From: Leptospira dzoumogneensis
GTDB lineage: Bacteria; Spirochaetota; Leptospiria; Leptospirales; Leptospiraceae
Direction: 5' to 3'
Length of the DNA: 64,000 nt
Assembly: GCF_004770895.1 (NCBI RefSeq)
Contig: NZ_RQHS01000010.1
Coordinates: 62,001-126,000, forward strand
Within the stretch, counting starts at the first letter, position 1. Each line of letters begins with the position of its first letter. The notes beneath the pieces are model-generated. The model was not told the DNA's origin, ran no database searches, and saw nothing but the letters and a program-made list of their open reading frames with translations. A program made the translations under genes and the position numbers. Positions 62,608 through 64,000 of the stretch are shown here, piece after piece.

Positions 62608-62686
62608 TTCGCACAGAGCTCACGAAGCACACAGAGATAAAAAGAATTACAATTAGCCTCCGTGATCTCGGTGCCCTCCGTGCGAA
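62608..62686. repeat. Dispersed inverted repeat, family A copy 5 (diverged)
   Basis: TTCGCAC (62608-62614) and GTGCGAA (62680-62686) are perfect inverted ends. The inner blocks CACAGAG and CTCCGTG repeat the pattern. It lies between the membrane-protein gene and the convergent oxidase gene. Confidence 0.6.
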
Positions 62687-62701
62687 CCAAAAAATACGAT
62701 C

Positions 62702-64000
62702 TTACTTTCCCCAGACTCTTCTAAATAGATCCGACTCTAATAGATTTTTCGGATCCAATTTTTTCTTCATGGTTCTGAACTTTTCAAGGTTCTGTTTAGG
62801 CATGGATCTTCTGTAAACTTCAGGGCGAAGAGTGCTGTCTTTTGCAAAATAGAATCTTCCTCCATTCTTCACAACGATCTCATCCATTTCTTTGGCAAGT
62901 TCCCAAAGTTTAGTTTTATTACCTTTGGTCATAGGAAAATCCATAGCCATAGAATAACCGTCTACCGCATGGGTGAGTAAAAATTTGTCAGGTCTATGTT
63001 TCTTAAATACACCAAGCCAGTTTACGATCCCTCTTTTTTGACAAAGACTTAGGATCTCTTCGAAACCTTTTACTGCATTCTCTTTCGGAATAAAACTTTG
63101 GTATTGGATCATCGCACCAGGCTTATACATAAATTTCCAATTCGGAACATAGTCCAAAAGAAAAGCGTATTCTGCATGTCCTTGCTCATAAGGTTTATTA
63201 TTATTTAAAAACCCGGAGATCCATTTTCCGAAATTCACGAATCTCATTCCGAACTTATTGCTGAATGGATACATGAATAGCCACATCCAAGACTTAGGAA
63301 TGATCCCTAAAAATGTGCTTGGTAGAATTTGATTTTCCAATTTGCAATTTTCAGGAAAATCAGGATCTTCTCCCGCTTTTAGATGAACCGCTTTATGGAT
63401 CTGACCTCGACCTAAACCTTTTCCGGAGGCAAATCCATCCACCCAACCTACTAAATAGTCGGATTGTTTGTATTCTCTTTCAAAATAATCATACATCTCT
63501 TGCAGGTTTGCAGTATTCACCGGCCAAACTTTCATTTTACCGGAGTAGATTTTTTTGAGTTTGATGGTGACAGTCAGGAATGCTCCTAACATCCCGAAGC
63601 CGGAAATCGCAGAGTAAAATAGATCCGAATTTTTTTTAGGAGAACAAACGGATTCTTTTCCATCAGGACTTAAAAAGGTAAATTCCTGGATATGATCTCC
63701 GATCGGTCCAACTGCGAAGTTATTCTTTCCATGAATATTCATAGAAAGTGCACCGCCTAACGTAGGGAACATTGTTCCACTTACAACAGGAGGCCAAAAT
63801 CCTCTTTCGATCCCGAACTCCCAAAGTTGTTTGATGGTGACTCCGGATTCCGCAACCAAGATCCCGGTTTTAGGATCAAAGGATAAGATCTTATTAAAGT
63901 TACGGATATCTACTACGATCCCTTTTTCGTTCGTAGCAGCATCACCGTAGCTGCAACCTCCTCCCCTAAATGCAACTTTTGTATTCGTATCTCTTGCATA
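62702..64000 (-). CDS. FAD-binding oxidoreductase (partial, N-terminus off the window)
   Basis: FAD-linked oxidase of the PCMH/VAO type. I extended the frame by hand beyond the first start-like codon (TTG 63859) to the right edge; it stays open, so about 432 codons are visible. [19 protein letters not shown] holds the FAD loop, [25 protein letters not shown] and [17 protein letters not shown] follow, and the C-terminal half carries [15 protein letters not shown] and the C-terminal [19 protein letters not shown]. DprE1-like and aldonolactone oxidases both fit. The substrate is unknown. Confidence 0.82.
   Translation of the reverse strand, partial: YARDTNTKVAFRGGGCSYGDAATNEKGIVVDIRNFNKILSFDPKTGILVAESGVTIKQLWEFGIERGFWPPVVSGTMFPTLGGALSMNIHGKNNFAVGPIGDHIQEFTFLSPDGKESVCSPKKNSDLFYSAISGFGMLGAFLTVTIKLKKIYSGKMKVWPVNTANLQEMYDYFEREYKQSDYLVGWVDGFASGKGLGRGQIHKAVHLKAGEDPDFPENCKLENQILPSTFLGIIPKSWMWLFMYPFSNKFGMRFVNFGKWISGFLNNNKPYEQGHAEYAFLLDYVPNWKFMYKPGAMIQYQSFIPKENAVKGFEEILSLCQKRGIVNWLGVFKKHRPDKFLLTHAVDGYSMAMDFPMTKGNKTKLWELAKEMDEIVVKNGGRFYFAKDSTLRPEVYRRSMPKQNLEKFRTMKKKLDPKNLLESDLFRRVWGK

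Overview
The window is a chromosomal segment of a spirochaete of the genus Leptospira. This rests on gene content and family resemblance: an LmtA-type lipid A 1-phosphate methyltransferase, a giant SpiroCoCo-type coiled-coil protein, a DUF1577/PilZ-like protein, many small Cys-containing lipoproteins with the relaxed leptospiral lipobox (FFQC, FSAC, LSC), a heptose-LPS gene, moderate AT richness and frequent TTG/GTG starts. The species cannot be told from the sequence. No rRNA, tRNA, CRISPR array, transposase or prophage gene was seen.

Layout. 1-4.8 kb: minus-strand envelope and repair block (bamA partial, exbD, exbB, recN). 4.9-5.9 kb: two small lipoprotein genes, the second with its 3' end replaced by a dispersed repeat. 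5.9-8.1 kb: an ATPase-fold regulator overlapping an SDR gene, then an AT-rich gap and a cysteine-free ArsR-type regulator. 8.2-12.0 kb (minus): hldD, a UbiD-type decarboxylase, mutY. 12.05-12.49 kb: gene-free, with two 105-bp direct repeats. 12.5-15.0 kb: SDR gene divergent from an AraC-type regulator, plus a Pr6Pr-like membrane protein. 15.2-18.3 kb: an S41 protease and an exported helical protein in one operon. 18.3-21.6 kb: queG, a small unknown gene, and an operon of a bacterial histone, map and a DUF350 protein. 21.8-25.4 kb: a 1192-residue coiled-coil protein. 25.4-31.9 kb: methyltransferase, STAS protein, a four-gene Gld-like ABC operon and lmtA. 31.9-38.8 kb: PpiD-like protein and CheX, TPR and membrane proteins, FapA/DUF342, a lipoprotein and an RsbW-like kinase. 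38.8-45.5 kb: xerD, a TPR lipoprotein, two SGNH-like proteins, an MBOAT acyltransferase and trxB. 45.7-51.2 kb: an EF-hand-like membrane protein, a tandem CBM48 protein and a 1246-residue protein with an acidic Phe-repeat head, one TM and a TPR tail. 51.3-56.6 kb: WecG/TagA glycosyltransferase, thiE-thiS, a Cys-rich lipoprotein, rsmE, a LolA-like protein and guaB. 56.7-64 kb: a PilZ-like protein and an EAL phosphodiesterase (convergent), two large polytopic GT-C-like proteins (divergent) and a partial FAD oxidase.

Themes. Envelope building dominates (BamA, ExbBD, LmtA, HldD, MBOAT/SGNH, GT-C proteins, LolA-like, lipoproteins). A second theme is signalling by small switch domains (STAS, RsbW-like, CheX, EAL/PilZ). 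Intergenic DNA carries at least three families of short structured repeats. One has replaced the end of a gene, and one palindrome sits in frame inside a gene. The most interesting single items are the histone-map operon with an alternative basic N-terminal tail, the perfect 7-1-7 Fur/PerR-like box at the trxB promoter, the acidic-repeat/TPR protein, and the repeat families.
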